Source: Gonocerus acuteangulatus (lineage: Eukaryota > Arthropoda > Insecta > Hemiptera > Coreidae). From it: 64,000 bases of DNA. Shown here one piece after another: positions 25,143 to 36,028 of the stretch. Position 1 is the first letter of the stretch; the number at the start of each line of letters is the position of its first letter. The position numbers were made by a program, and so were the translations under genes. The stretch lies in the NCBI GenBank assembly GCA_946811695.1, contig OX328123.1, positions 44,263,871-44,327,870 of the forward strand. The letters run 5' to 3'. The notes beneath the pieces are model-generated. The model worked only from the letters and a program-made list of their open reading frames with translations, was not told where the DNA came from and made no database searches.

Positions 25143-27050
25143 GTCCGATTCGCAGGAACTTCATCATCTTAGCGCGGTTCCGCTCTTATCCCTAATGCCA
25201 TTTGAAAATCATAGAATAGAAATAAACTTCTTTTTTTTATATATCTCGTGAAAATTGTCAACATCCTCTCGAACATCTCGAATGAAAGTGATATTAAGGC
25301 GTCAGGGAAACCGGCAGCAGTAATTTGCACAGAAGCGGAAATTACACAATCCAGCTCTCATTCTAAAGCAAAACAATATACATCAATAAAAAAAAAAAAC
25401 ATGCATGGGCGTATATAAGGGGGGGGGGGGGGGGGCTGGGAGGGCTGCACCCCCTGCAATCGGTAATAATTTGTCGTAAAAACCTTAAAAATAATAATAA
25501 GATCACTCAGTTCACAAAAAAATAATTTCTTTTGGGCGTAATAGCGTTTTAATTGTCTAACTATTCCAAGTTCTAGATTTTTAGTATTCCATACCCCCAA
25601 ATCCTCTCACCCCCTCCCCCCGAAATTCTCCCAGCCCCCTCCAAAATTATTTTCTACATAAGCGTGAACATCCTTCTCATTTACTAGCCTTGTTTTATTG
25701 AAAAAAATGCAATCAAAATAATAGCACCCAATTAAAAAATAAGGCACACAACATAACAAAAAATTAATAACTGAAGTAAACAGAGACAAAAAAAGAGGAC
25801 CTACTTCGTGAGCTTGTTTCAGTTTAAAATTATCAAATGTCAAGCACGTCATTTTGCAAGCTTTATAGCTCTAACGGTACCAAGACCTTAGATAAAGGAG
25901 ACGGCTATGGGCCCTTCGGCAAGCGGCCGGCGTATTCTGGGATAGGTATTATGTTTAATACAATTAAAGGAAATCCTGGAATCGCATTTTCTCAGAAATG
26001 GTTAATCTAATGAAAAAAAGTGGGAAGACAAGTTTTGTACATAATTGAACGACCTGCAATTTTTGTCTGAACTATTTTTACCATAAAACTAAACGTTCCG
26101 CTGAAAATTCCTAAAAACCTTTTTTTGCGACCTTTGACCTCGAATAAAATTGTTTGCACTCATGGGATCGATAAGGGCTTTTTCCAATTCCATTATAATG
26201 TTGTTCATGCAAATTTTCAGGTTGCTAGGAATTTACGCAAAGGTACTCATATTTTTCTAACCCATCTATTTCTAGCAACAGAAAATTGGTCTCATTTTAC
26301 CTATCCTGTTTTACACACAAATACATTTTCCTAATATAAGAAATTACAAAAATAAAAAGCAAAAAAAAACTAAGGGAAAGAGACAAAAATTACAAAAAAA
26401 AAAAATAAAACGACAAAAGCCCGTCCATAAGAACAAAACAGACGTATTTGAAGTTTTAAGCACTTATTAATCCGATTGCCATCACCTAATCAAAAATTAT
26501 TTCAGAATCTTTTTTGTAGAGAATTTAGAAAGCTTTCAAATAGTTCCTATCCACTTACCGAAATTTCCCAACCGTGTTCTAGACATTAATGAAAGTATAC
26601 GAAGTTCCCAACACTTTTCATGTCTGTTAATAAAATATTTTATTCTAACCCTTCCTTTACTTCAAACGTAACCAAAATTTCAACATATTAGTTTTGATGA
26701 AAGTTGAACATGCAAAAAATGTTTCAACTGAATCCCACGATTCTAAGTACCCAAACCAAAAAAGCATTTCCACAACTATTTTTCCAATTTTTTCGAAAAC
26801 AGTTAAAGCTATCGCCTTAAAAATGGTTTTATTCGTTTTCCTAGGCCAAGACCCCTACGAGTACACGAGTACATGCAAGCATATAAAGTAAGCGGAACAA
26901 TTTTTTACGCGCGACATTCGCTCCAAAAACCATGTTCCGGTGGGCGGATATTGCTGGTTAACGAACTTGACCTTTCAAATTAGACGAAAGATTTTTGTAC
27001 CAAATTTCATCAAAATCGGACCATTATTGAGGCCGGAAAAGAGCGAACAG

Positions 27051-27107
<57 letters not shown>

Positions 27108-27247
27108 AATTTGAACCACCGTTATTTTCGGTCTCTAGGTGTGCTGAAACACAAAATTTTCTAGTCGGCACTTCCGGCGTGTTTCATGAGATCAACCTTA
27201 CAAGCGGGGTTCCTCCCTATGAAGGGAGGGAGGAACCGCGCTAAAAG
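25143..27247 (+). mobile_element. REP-A composite repeat, copy with nested MITE
   Basis: Starts AAAAGTCCGATTCGCAGGAA, with TTAGCGCGGTTCC just inside; ends GGGAGGAACCGCGCTAA, the inverse of that inner motif. Between them lie blocks shared with the 34143-35582 copy: the TTTTTTGTAGAGAATTTAG block, the CTTTTCATGTCTGTTAATAA block, the TGGGCGGATATTGCTGGTTA block (26941), a (TA)n at 27055-27105 and TAGTCGGCACTTCCGG (27161). About 2.1 kb including the MITE at 25402-25673. No protein domain recognised. Confidence 0.65.
25402..25673. mobile_element. MITE with GGGCGTATATA termini (copy 2), nested in REP-A
   Basis: Left end CATGGGCGTATATAAGGGGG with a G-run, interior GTAATAGCGTTTTAATTGTCTAACTATTC, right end C-rich then TTTTCTACATAAGCGTG, a decayed inverted end. 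Same family as 16509-16731 and 52750-52927. It interrupts REP-A, so it is younger than that copy. Confidence 0.65.
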
Positions 27248-27435
27248 GATGAACCGTCTGAGGTCATTCATAAAATGTAGTATTCCGAAGTTAAGTGGAG
27301 ACTCTATATTCTTCTCATTAGATATATACAAACAACTGTGCTCCAAAATCTCCCAAAAATGCCCAGTAGAGTCGATGTACCATCAGTAATAGTTCATCAT
27401 GGGAAAATAAATAAGGTACAACAAAACAATCAAAC

Positions 27436-27590
27436 TTTTTTTTTTTTGTTTACGCGCACCGACATCTGGGCCATTAGCGCCGACATCCCTGGTGCAGCGA
27501 GTAATTTCCTCAACGAGATGGGACTCGAACCCACTATGTCCCGCATGAGATTCTACGGCGTTAGCCACTAGACAACGGGGAAACCCAACA
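27436..27590 (-). mobile_element. SINE-A, shorter minus-strand copy
   Basis: T-run at 27436-27447 (poly(A) tail), then the reverse complement of the SINE-A body (CATTAGCGCCGACATCCCTGG) and of the head with GGGACTCGAACCCAC as inverted B box. Diverged from the other two copies. Target duplication not clear. Confidence 0.8.
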
Positions 27591-27607
27591 AGGAATATTA
27601 AAATTAA

Positions 27608-28507
27608 CCCTGGAATCGCAAAGTGGGGTCACCCGTGACCCCAGAGGTTTGAAAATATTTGTTATTTACTCCACATGTCAGGTATAAAACATGTCCGATC
27701 CTGTACCTTCCTGTCCTGACAAGGTGATCATAATAGAGAGCCAGGCTTTTCTCATACCTATCCCTTTGAGTGTATATAAAGCCTTTGTGTCACGGGCGAC
27801 CCCACGTTGTGGTTTATGTAATATTTTTATTTATCGAATGTAGTATATCTAACGATATATTATTTTTCACTGAAGATGGAATTCACAATGAGTTGTTTTG
27901 GCAAATTGTAGAAGAGAAAAACAGAGAGTTTGGAGACGTCTTGGATTGTGAAATTGATGAATTGTGTCATACGAGTGAAAACGAGGATTGCCATATATAC
28001 GATGTGGTTTTTTTTTATCGTAAAAAAGACAGGAAAGCTGTAACACATTGTGCAAAGTGTAGTAAGAGTCTGTGTGCAAACAAAGGCAAAGTATATCTGA
28101 AAAATGTTTAAATTAATAACAATATTTATATTTTTTGGATAATTATAATGTGCATACATTCTTGTCACTATATTTTTTTCCCCTTTTAAATCAATTTTAC
28201 ATATCATAGTATTTTTTTATTCTAGCAATCATAAAGACAAAATATTATAGGAGAAAACGTTATATTTAATTTTGATATTCAGAGGATATATATTCAAACA
28301 AACCTATGTCTAAATTTATGGTATTTTGATGTTTGATTTCCCACTCCCGTAATTTACAATTAATTAAGATTATTTGTTTATACATTGTTATATTATTCAG
28401 AAACCTAACACCAAATTTGTTAAAGAATTACGAAAGACTAGATGGGGGTCATATGTGACCCCACGTTGTGATATTTGTAACAGCTTTATCATGTTGTGAT
28501 TCCAGGG
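27608..28507 (+). mobile_element. piggyBac-like element, internally deleted (900 bp)
   Basis: Flanked by TTAA on both sides (27604-27607 and 28508-28511). Termini CCCTGGAATC and GATTCCAGGG are inverted repeats. Subterminal GTGGGGTCAC/GTGACCCCAC motifs recur at about 27622-27643, 27787-27805 and 28444-28472. The TTAA target with CCC...GGG ends defines piggyBac. The only coding content is a short remnant (27830-28111), so the copy is non-autonomous. Confidence 0.88.
27830..28111 (+). pseudogene. piggyBac transposase remnant: short N-terminal part joined to C-terminal Cys-rich end
   Basis: The frame reads an acidic segment (EFGDVLDCEIDELCHTSENE) like the acidic N-terminus of piggyBac transposases, then jumps within about 20 residues to KKDRKAVTHCAKCSKSLC, the signature of the C-terminal cysteine-rich zinc domain (C-x2-C...LC). 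The whole catalytic DDD core, normally about 400 residues between these parts, is absent, so an internal deletion fused the two ends in frame. The last zinc ligand region (GKVYLKNV) has lost an expected Cys. There is no in-frame ATG near the start, so translation is doubtful. If expressed, it could only be a DNA-end-binding fragment. Confidence 0.7.
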
Positions 28508-28511
28508 TTAA

Positions 28512-29228
28512 AATCGCACTACCCCACATGAGCATTTTAAGGAAGAAACTGGCAATAATTACTATGAAGCTTTAGTTTTTTTTTTATATTTCCGAAGGTT
28601 TTACAGCTAAATTTGTCCTTAGTAAACAAAAATGACTGTCACAAGAGAAACATTAATAAGTTGTTTTGGTCAAGATGATTCAAGTAAACCTAAACGCATT
28701 ATGGACCATTTTTGCTGATTTCTCGTCCTTTCATGTTCTATCGGAAACTGTCAAGCAATGAAGTTGAAGAACAAACGTTTTTTTCCCAATTGATACAAAT
28801 GTTATGGTTCTCAGTCCTTTATAACTTCTTTTGTCGCTATTTTCCCAATATAAAGATAACATATTGCTACTCAAAAAAGTCCGTGACGCAGGAGCTGCAT
28901 AACTAAGCACTTTCCTCAGAATTGGCTAGTGTCGAGTGCATTCCTGAATAATTTGCTTAAAATAACCTATATAGATAAATAAAATAAAAACATAAATAAC
29001 ACCTGTTTCAATTCAATTCAAACCTAGTACAAAGTTAATCCCCCCCTTCCGAACGATTATTTTTTTAAAAATTAATAAACAATATTAAATATAAAGCTAG
29101 AACCTTGAAAAAATTAAATATGATAAGCAATAGAATACTAATTAAAATAAAAAAAAAATGAATTTATCTTTAATATTCAAGCCAAAAAAAATTCAATTTT
29201 GCAAAGTGGTCAAAGGTACAACACCTTC

Positions 29229-29230
<2 letters not shown>
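28512..29230. other. non-coding; REP-like fragment near 28880
   Basis: No gene. At 28885-28975 the text GCTGCATAACTAAGCACTTTCCTCAGAAT...GTGCATTCC matches 59808-59880, marking another dispersed repeat terminus. Confidence 0.5.
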
Positions 29231-29231
<1 letters not shown>

Positions 29232-29294
<63 letters not shown>

Positions 29295-29420
29295 TTTAAC
29301 GGGGGTCGTTTTCGGTGTCTACTAGGTAGGATCGATAAAGATTCGAAGAAATTTTTCAAAAATTCCGTCATGAGTGCAACCTCAATAGCTACTTTCCTTC
29401 GGAGGAAAGTGCTAAAAACT
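29232..29420 (+). mobile_element. REP-B right-end fragment with (TA)n
   Basis: (TA)n from 29232 to 29290, then AAATTTTAACGGGGGTC through GGAAAGTGCTAAAAA, nearly identical over 130 bp to 11623-11756. Confidence 0.8.
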
Positions 29421-29672
29421 CATCGTAATTACATTCGCTCAAAATCATCCCCAAATTGCCTGCCTAACCACATTTATAAGGCACTTAAACGTCTCCTTCC
29501 ATTCCTTGTGAATTTCCTCAAATTCCTAAATATCAATTGTGGATATTTTGTGCACAGTAACCTGAATCAATAAACGTGGGACTAACAGTAAATGTTCTAC
29601 TCCAAGATATTCAGCAATAACATTATTTGCTAGGACGGGTTGAGATTTAATAATATTAGAACATAATGAATT

Positions 29673-30748
29673 CACCAGAGATCCACTGTTGATTGAAATA
29701 TCGATCTTAATAAGTAATATTACCCACAGTGGACAGAGTGTGATATTTCTCTGGGTCCCAGGACACAGGAGTATTGAAGGAAACGAAAGAGCTGATATGT
29801 TGGCCAGGCAGGCATCACCTGCAGTAGCAGATCCTGCCTCGCCACTACATATTGACGATCAAAAGCGATTCCGGTTAACAATAAGAGTCTGGTTAACAAT
29901 AAGAGTCTGGTTAACAATAAGTGGCAAGAACAATACAGCACCAAAGATACATTCATAAAGAACATCGAGGATTCTGTTAACGTCCAGTATTACTGCTGGT
30001 TTGCACAGGCGTGACGACGTTGTAATGATCCGATTGCGATTCGGTCATACACGTCTCATGCATGGGCATCATCTGGTGGGACGACGCCGGCCTGAGTGTG
30101 AGCATTGTGGCAGCATCCTCGATGTTCGTCATATTCTGGTAAACTGCCCAGCATTTCAAGGTGCCAGGACGCGACACCAACTTCCGAACGTCCTAAAGAA
30201 CCTTTTATCTAAAAATGAAGCCTCTGTGGAAAAAATAATAAGATACTTAAAAGAACTAAAACTTTATAATCTGATATAGTACTGTGTTCATGTTTAGTAT
30301 GTACAAACAACTAAATTTATTTATGTATTTATTTTGTGTACTGCATGTATTTATTGTTTGAGTGCGTTTTGTGTGAGTGTGCATGTATTTATTGTGCGCG
30401 CGTGTGTGTGAGAGTAACTGTTCGCGTATGTGTACTATTTCACGTAAGGTATATATGTAAATAGTCCCCGTAGGCTTAGATCTAGGTTAAAAGTTAGATT
30501 CGACATATGTTTTAAGGGACTAACACAATTTGTACATATTACCATTAGCTTTAGAGATTAGAAGTAAGTTTAACAATAGTATTATTTTTAATAACAATCC
30601 CCAAAATAGAAATTAATAAGAACAGTAGAAATTTTAGAGCAGCAGTAAGGTATGAAGACTACTTCATTGTACGTTAAAAATTAAGTTATTTTCAAAGGTG
30701 CCAATGACCAAAGCAGTCGAGGCACCCAAATAATAACAATAAAAAAAA
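29673..30748 (+). mobile_element. 5'-truncated LINE insertion with 18-bp target duplication
   Basis: Perfect direct repeats ATTAGAACATAATGAATT lie at 29655-29672 and 30749-30766. The insert is the end of a LINE: RNase H C-terminus, tail domain, 3' UTR with GGTGCCAATGACCAAAGCAG near its end, and an AATAATAACAATAAAAAAAAA-type tail. A textbook target-primed insertion. Confidence 0.93.
29689..30279 (+). pseudogene. LINE ORF2 end (RNase H C-terminus and tail), frameshifted
   Basis: The first part (from about 29730) carries VIFLWVPGHRSIEGNERAD, the last RNase H motif with its terminal Asp. An 18-bp unit GTTAACAATAAGAGTCTG is then present about three times (29874-29925), expanding the protein, after which the frame shifts. 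From 30001 the tail resumes as DDVVMIRLRFGHTRL...C-x2-C (CEHC)...RHILVNC and ends at 30279. Same domain order as the 42.5-43.7 kb LINE, which it resembles most. Dead copy: no RT, broken frame. The RNase H Asp and Glu residues upstream lie beyond the truncation. Confidence 0.88.
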
Positions 30749-30766
30749 ATTAGAACATAATGAATT

Positions 30767-31735
30767 ACCAATATCAAGAACAGATATCAATTAATTATTT
30801 ACAGATAAAAAAATGCATACAATTACGAAGATAGATATACTATTAATACTTTTATTACATCCTTGAATTAAAAATTAAAATAAACTTGTTTTTGTGGCTT
30901 GCATTGTTAATGAAACGAAAACATCCTTGAAATTATTCTCATCAACTCTGCACAATCGGCATCTTTTTATTTTCTTTACTGCACTATTATAAAGGATGTA
31001 ATTTAATTCTATAATGGGAGAGTTGTCCTTTTCCGTTTGTTTAAGTTTCCTCCTTGCCAATAGATGTATTGAAAATTTGACCACGTAACGAGCATTAAGA
31101 ACCGATTTGCGTTGTAGTCAAAGAAAAATAAATAGACAGTAAAATAAGAAAAATAGTTTAACACTTTCTTCCCGTCAAGGAAGAGTGAATGCTTGACCCT
31201 GGCAAATCAAAAGCGAGTATATATTTAGCAAACGAAATCCTTGTAAGTGTCTAAAAATACTTATTTAAGTCGTTTACAAGCGTTTTTTATAGCTGAGCTT
31301 CAACATACTAAAAATATATTCAGCCTCAGAAGCTGAGTTTTATTTAAGGGACCATCCTCTTCTTTATCGTACATACAACATGTAAATTCTAGGCCAACCT
31401 TTTTCAAACGTTTTGTACCGCATAGTATGGAAAAAATTAAATATTTTACCTCTTTCAAACATATTTTTCTTCTAATTAAAATGTTCTAAAGAAAATCTTT
31501 ACATGAGTAAAACTTCTGGACAGTGTTGTAACGACTCATTTTCACTGAACTGAAATTAAGGCCGAACATTTACTGACTGTAAAAATTGAACTGAATTTTG
31601 GGACTGAAATATTGAGGCAATTAGAGCTGAAACTAGTCGTAGTAATAAGACAATATATTTTTAAAATGCTTTTAATTTTTTGGGCAGTCCATTCAACAGC
31701 CCACTTTAATTTTTCTAGATATAAAATTATTTACT
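30767..31735. other. non-coding, no gene seen
   Basis: AT-rich; the minus-strand frame at 30875-31084 is not recognised. No shared repeats noted. Confidence 0.5.
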
Positions 31736-31739
31736 TAAC

Positions 31740-31920
31740 GCTCTAATAACTGAGAGTAACACTCCGGGCCAAGGGTCGTGGGTTTGATTCCCACTATGGG
31801 ATGGAGGCTTTTCTCAAGAAAAAAGAAAAGGCATCAGCCTGGCTAGAAAGGGTGATAACCTATAGATCCTAAAATTCGTAGTTAATAATAATGGACGTTA
31901 ATATTTAAATATATAATAAT
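31740..31920 (+). mobile_element. SINE-B, diverged copy
   Basis: Contains AACACTCCGGGCCAAGGGTC, GGGTTTGATTCCCACTATGG (B box), AAAGAAAAGGCATCAGCC and AATAATAATGGACGTTAA in the same order as 21014-21230. The head is partly deleted. Confidence 0.8.
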
Positions 31921-32361
31921 TTGAGAGTAATAAAGGGAGTAAGAGGGTGTGTCAGTGTGTCCATGTGTGTTTGTCACGTAAAAAAGAGTAAGTCTGACAA
32001 TTTTACAATCCTTATTAAGACGGTGTATATTTTAAGAAAATTTATTATCTTCAGCAAGACTAAGAATGTAATCTATATAAGCTAAAATAGCTGGGCTTAT
32101 AAAGTCGAAGAAAAGATTCGAGGCCAATGTTCTTTTAAGGTTTTCTTATAAAATCCTTTTCAATTAACTTTTTTCTCGGTCGTCATCCCCTCCAATAACT
32201 GCGTTGCTTCTCATTTTAACTTACTTTTTACATAACTTTTCTAAGCCATTCGATAACAGCTGAGATTTTTATATTTAAAAGCTTTATGACGCCGAGTCTA
32301 TCTTTGGCAATGCCGGACTCATTTTAGGGCAAATAAAACACTTCTGTTCAAACTATAATTC

Positions 32362-32426
<65 letters not shown>

Positions 32427-32593
32427 GGGTAAATTTAATCTGTCGATTGGAAAACTAAGAGAAAGACGACAGCTGAATTATTGGCTTTCTAAAACCGTTA
32501 ATACTAATGGCTTTAGTGCACACTGCAAAAAGTAGTGCAAACATTGGCTAGTTAATACCAATCCTAGTCCGAAGATTAGTTTAACAAGAATAA
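31921..32593. other. non-coding with 59-nt T homopolymer
   Basis: A pure T-run at about 32366-32423 dominates. It resembles an inverted poly(A) tail, but no SINE-A or SINE-B body adjoins it. No gene. Confidence 0.55.
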
Positions 32594-32894
32594 AACTTTT
32601 TCTAATACGTTGCACTAAATCCGTACAAATTATTACAGCTTTTTCTAATACGTTGCACTAAATCCGTACGAATTATTACAGCTTTTTCTAATACGTTGCA
32701 CTAAATCCGTACGAATTATTACAGCTTTTTCTAATACGTTGCACTAAATCCGTACGAATTATTACAGCTTTTTCTAATACGTTGCACTAAATCCGTACGA
32801 ATTATTACAGCTTTTTCTAATACGTTGCACTAAATCCGTACGAATTATTACAGCTTTTTCTAATACGTTGCACTAAATCCGTACGAATTATTAC
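32594..32894. repeat. 43-bp minisatellite, 7 units
   Basis: Seven head-to-tail copies of a 43-nt unit starting AGCTTTTTCTAATACGTTGC. The first unit differs by a few bases; the later ones are virtually identical, indicating recent amplification. Confidence 0.96.
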
Positions 32895-32940
32895 AGTTCC
32901 GGGGATATTTTTTGTGTACTAAGTGATACTGCACTGCAGT

Positions 32941-33700
32941 GTTTTACCACTGGCACTGTGGGTTGTGATACTGCACAGCTGTGCATTACCACTGACACTG
33001 TGTATTCTGGTAATGCACATGGTATTCACTGCTGTGCATTACTACGAGCCCTGAGGGTTGTGACACTGCACTGCTGTGTATTACTACTGGCACTGTGTAT
33101 TGTGGTAATGCACATGGTATTCACTGCTGTCCATTACTACGAGCCTTATGGGTTGTGATACTGTACTGCTGTGTATTACTACTTGCCCTGTGTATTGTGG
33201 TAATGGACATGGTATTCCCTGCTGTCCATTACTACGAGCCTTGTGGGTTGTGATACTGCACTGCTGTGTATTACTACTTGCCCTGTGTATTGTGGTAATG
33301 CACATGGTATTCCCTGCTGTCCATTACTACGAGCCTTGTGGGTTGTGATACTGCACTGCTGTGTATTACTACTGGCACTGTGTATTGTGGTAATGCACAT
33401 GGTATTCCCTGCTGTCCATTACTACGAGCCTTGTGGGTTGTGATACTGCACTGCTGTGTATTACCACTGGCCCTGTGTATTGTGGTAATGCACAGGGTAT
33501 TCCCTGCTGTCCATTACTGCGAGCCTTGTGGGTTGTGATACTGCACTGCTGTGTATTACTACTGGAATCCTATACTGCGGTTATGGACAAGGAATGCATT
33601 CCAGTATATTACTACTGGCCTTGTCAATTTTGGTAATGACAGTGGTATGCTTTACCAAGTATTACTACTGGCATTATGTACTTTGGTAATAAACAAATGT
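32941..33700. repeat. 95-bp tandem array, 7-8 units
   Basis: Units start near 32960, 33055, 33150, 33245, 33340, 33435 and 33530, with decayed sequence to about 33700. Each holds GGGTTGTGATACTGCACTGC, GTGGTAATGCACATGGTATT and CATTACTACGAGCC. The recurring 66-73-codon frames on both strands have the repeat's own period, with 95 not divisible by 3, so they are artefacts. Adjacent to the unrelated 43-bp array. Confidence 0.95.
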
Positions 33701-34142
33701 AATACTACTATAAATGAGCGATGCTCCAGCTCTGGTCTGCGATTTGATGGTTGGGTAGAAGTTCTGTCATCAGGTATCATTTTGACAAAAATAAATTGTT
33801 TTAAAGGATGAGAGGTCTGTTTGTCAACTGGAGGATGTACCTGAAAATTGGGGAAACCATTTCATTTATTAAATTGAACAAAAACGGCATTGTGAATTCA
33901 CTGAAAAATATACTCCCTAATATTTACTTAAATCAGGAAAAGATGAATGTTTGATTTTATATTTTTACTTTTTATTAAAATTGCTCAGTACCCGTGTATT
34001 GAGTCTACTCTCAGCAAATGTTTGTAAAATGTAATCGACTTTTTTTAAAATAAAACAAAACTGTCTTCTGGCCTCTAGAACACACTTTTTTTTTTTTAAC
34101 AAAATGGGTAAATTTTATGACATATAGTACGGAAACTTTTAA
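33701..34142. other. non-coding, no gene seen
   Basis: Unique-looking AT-rich sequence between a tandem array and REP-A. Confidence 0.5.
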
Positions 34143-35389
34143 AGAAAAAGTCCGACTCGCAGGAACTGCGTCATCTTAGCGCGGTTACGTACATCTCGAA
34201 GAAATGGAATAAATTAGCATCACAAATCACAGGAAACTGACAGTAGCCAACTTACACAGAAGTGGATAATTCTTAACTGAGTGTATAAGTCAAAACAATG
34301 ATGTACTGAGAACGTACTTACTCTTTGACTACTGCTGAGAAGGCTCTATTCTTAACAACCAAAAATTCGTTGTCATTTTAAGTATCTTGTTTTACTAGCA
34401 AATTCGTCTTACTGTTATAACCAACTGTAAATATGTGCTTCATGGCGAATAAAATTCCATTCTGTTGTGGGTTAAATCTTTCTACAAAATAAGAAATAAC
34501 GATAACTTCAGTTGGAGGTAATGAGGAAGGTTATATAGACAGCAGAATTCAAAACAAACAACGTCATCATGATTAGCGACAGCCATCTTGTTTACCACAG
34601 CCACTCCAAACTTATTATTACCAATATCTTTCACCGTTTCTTACCTTATTTTACTATTATACTAATGTTGCTGAAAAATGCAATTTAAAACAAGAAAAAA
34701 AAACAATTAAAAAGTGAGATAAACAAAGAGAAAACCCCTTTCAAAACAACAAAACAAACATTTTTTTTAAGTTTTAAGCGCTTATATCTCTGATTGACGT
34801 TGCCCCATCCAATATTGCTTCAGAACCTTTTTTGTAGAGAATTTAGTAAGCATTCGAATGGTCACCTTCCACTTAGCACGGTTTCAACCGTTATCGAAAT
34901 ATTTACGCAAAATGTATGAAGATCCGAAAACTTTTCATGTCTATTAATAAAATATTTTTTTCGCATACTTCCTTAACTCCAAATATAACCAAAATTTAAA
35001 CATCTTAGTTAGGATTAATTTACAATTTGTAGAAAATATTTCAATTGAATCCCGCGATTCTAAGTACTCACAAGAATATAATGACTTACAAAAACATTGA
35101 TTCCACTTTTCTCAGGAACGGTTGCAGATATCGCCTTATAAATGGTTTCATTCGTTTTCTTATGTTAAGAAACCTATAAAACAAGTACCTGCAAGCATAT
35201 AAACACAAAAACGTAGGCGTTACGATTTTTTCGCCCGAATTTCGTTCGAATTTCGCCCCAAACACTATCTTCTAGTGGGCGGATTTTGCTGGTTAACGAA
35301 CTTGACCTTTAAAATTAAACGACAGATTTTTGTTCCAAATTTTGTTAAAATCGGACAATGTTTGAGCTTGCTAGAGCGCGAACAGACAA

Positions 35390-35440
<51 letters not shown>

Positions 35441-35582
35441 AATTTGGGCCACCTATATTTTCGAAATCTATAGGGTCTGAAACGTGAAAGTTACTAGTCG
35501 GCACTTCCGGTTTGCGTCATGAGGTCAATCTCATAAGTGGCGTCATGAGGTCAATCTCATAATAGGGAGTAACCGCGCTAAA
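34143..35582 (+). mobile_element. REP-A composite repeat, 1.44-kb copy
   Basis: Starts AAAAAGTCCGACTCGCAGGA, with TTAGCGCGGTTAC inside, and ends GGGAGTAACCGCGCTAAAAT. It shares the order of blocks with 25143-27247, including TGGGCGGATTTTGCTGGTTA (35276), (TA)n at 35393-35438 and TAGTCGGCACTTCCGG (35494). A TGGCGTCATGAGGTCAATCT string near the end is duplicated. No ORF of note. Confidence 0.7.
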
Positions 35583-35990
35583 ATTAAAAAAAATTCTTCA
35601 AATCTTTATCGATCCTACCTGGTAGGAGTATGTGGAGGGGGGGGGGGGGGGGTTACTCCGTACCCCAAATTACATATATACTCATAGCGGTCGTAATTTC
35701 TGCTGTATTGTAACGAAACGCGGTATACGTCATGGGGAGCTCATGAGAAAGAAGTGTTGTAAAAATGAACTAAATCTGTCAATCGGAAATGGGGGTTTAC
35801 TTTGTAATATATTTCAATAAAACAGCCCGCCAGACGTAGGTTCACAAAGCCGCCGCAAGGAGCGCTTTCTACCATTAGGGGGACTGTATCCTTTTCTTGC
35901 GTCAGTTCAAAAGGCGAAAATATGAAGTTTTTTGTATTTATAAGTAGTGTAGTACCATGCATAAACATAGCTCTGGAAGCAAATTAATAA
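35583..35990 (-). mobile_element. REP-B, minus-strand deleted copy
   Basis: Reverse complement of REP-B: 35590-35630 matches GGTAGGATCGATAAAGATTTGAAGAA, then a G-run at 35636-35652, and 35690-35900 matches 10895-11110 (CGTAGGTTCACAAAGCCGCC and AGGAGCGCTTTCTACCA). The middle modules and (TA)n are missing. It abuts REP-A, so the two families lie end to end. Confidence 0.7.
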
Positions 35991-36028
35991 TTGATCAGTT
36001 ACTCATTACAAATTTAAGAGAGAACTAT

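Noticed and set aside
32594..32894. CRISPR-like array
   Set aside because: Units are contiguous without unique spacers, and the sequence is eukaryotic.
32958..33811. Series of overlapping 66-73-codon Cys/His/Leu-rich frames
   Set aside because: They recur at the exact 95-bp repeat spacing on both strands in rotating frames, so they come from the tandem array.
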